Shown here one piece after another: positions 63,873 to 64,000 of a DNA stretch of 64,000 nt (positions are counted from its first letter, which is position 1; each line of letters starts with the position of its first letter). Made by a program: the position numbers and the translations under genes. Origin of the DNA: Nipponacmea schrenckii (taxonomy: Eukaryota; Mollusca; Gastropoda; Lottiidae); NCBI GenBank assembly GCA_030562195.1, contig CM060201.1:25340067-25404066 (forward strand). The letters are read 5' to 3'. The notes beneath the pieces are model-generated. The model was given only the letters and a program-made list of their open reading frames with translations, made no database searches and had not been told where the DNA came from.

Positions 63873-64000
63873 TAGAACTGCTGCCTAAGCCAAAATATGA
63901 GTTCAACGTCCTACTTCTACCACTGGCTTCAATAATAGTAAGTTTGTCAGGATAGGATGGATCGTATCGTGCACTGCCCTGTCCGTACGACAAATTACCT
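63873..64000 (-). CDS. Exon-like stretch of an unknown gene, running off the window
   Basis: The minus strand is open from the window edge and encodes LSYGQGSARYDPSYPDKL, then TIIEASGRSRTLNSYFGLG, ending at a possible donor (aacctggg|gtacgc). Base composition is less AT-rich than the flanks. No family was recognised and no acceptor is visible because the window ends. Confidence 0.35.

Overview
This window is nuclear DNA of a metazoan, most likely a lophotrochozoan and probably a gastropod mollusc such as a limpet (inference). It is AT-rich, its genes are split into short exons with GT-AG introns, and there is tRNA-derived SINE debris, foldback MITEs and a very high density of minisatellites. 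A P2X receptor, an F-type (fucolectin) lectin exon and a Shaw-like Kv channel fit a mollusc. Nothing is bacterial or viral.

Layout. 1-3 kb: 5' part of a minus-strand fucolectin gene whose signal-peptide exon lies in an 861-bp tandem duplication. 3-7 kb: repeat graveyard with an endonuclease fragment of a retroelement, SINEs and two foldback elements built from short direct and inverted modules. 7.8-25 kb: complete plus-strand P2X receptor gene with ten core coding exons, a duplicated pair of exon 7 (7a at 16316-16460, 7b at 18862-19009) that look mutually exclusive, and a frame-switching cassette exon before the last exon. 25-33 kb: intergenic DNA with minisatellites and MITEs. 33.3-44.4 kb: complete 15-exon minus-strand gene for a 965-residue ankyrin-repeat protein with a long proline-rich tail, name not recognised. 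44.9-49.1 kb: complete seven-exon PP1 catalytic subunit gene on the plus strand, head to head with the ankyrin gene across 533 bp. 54.2-60.7 kb: two-exon plus-strand Kv channel of Kv3/Shaw type with an altered S6 PXP motif and reduced S4 charge. 63.8-64 kb: an exon-like minus-strand stretch running off the window.

The genes share no obvious pathway; this is an ordinary animal gene neighbourhood. Most notable are the duplicated P2X exon 7, the foldback elements, and the fact that most large introns carry their own unrelated minisatellite, one of which (PP1 intron 6) appears to have grown from a MITE end. All exon boundaries were read by eye from splice sites, reading phase and family similarity, without transcript data.
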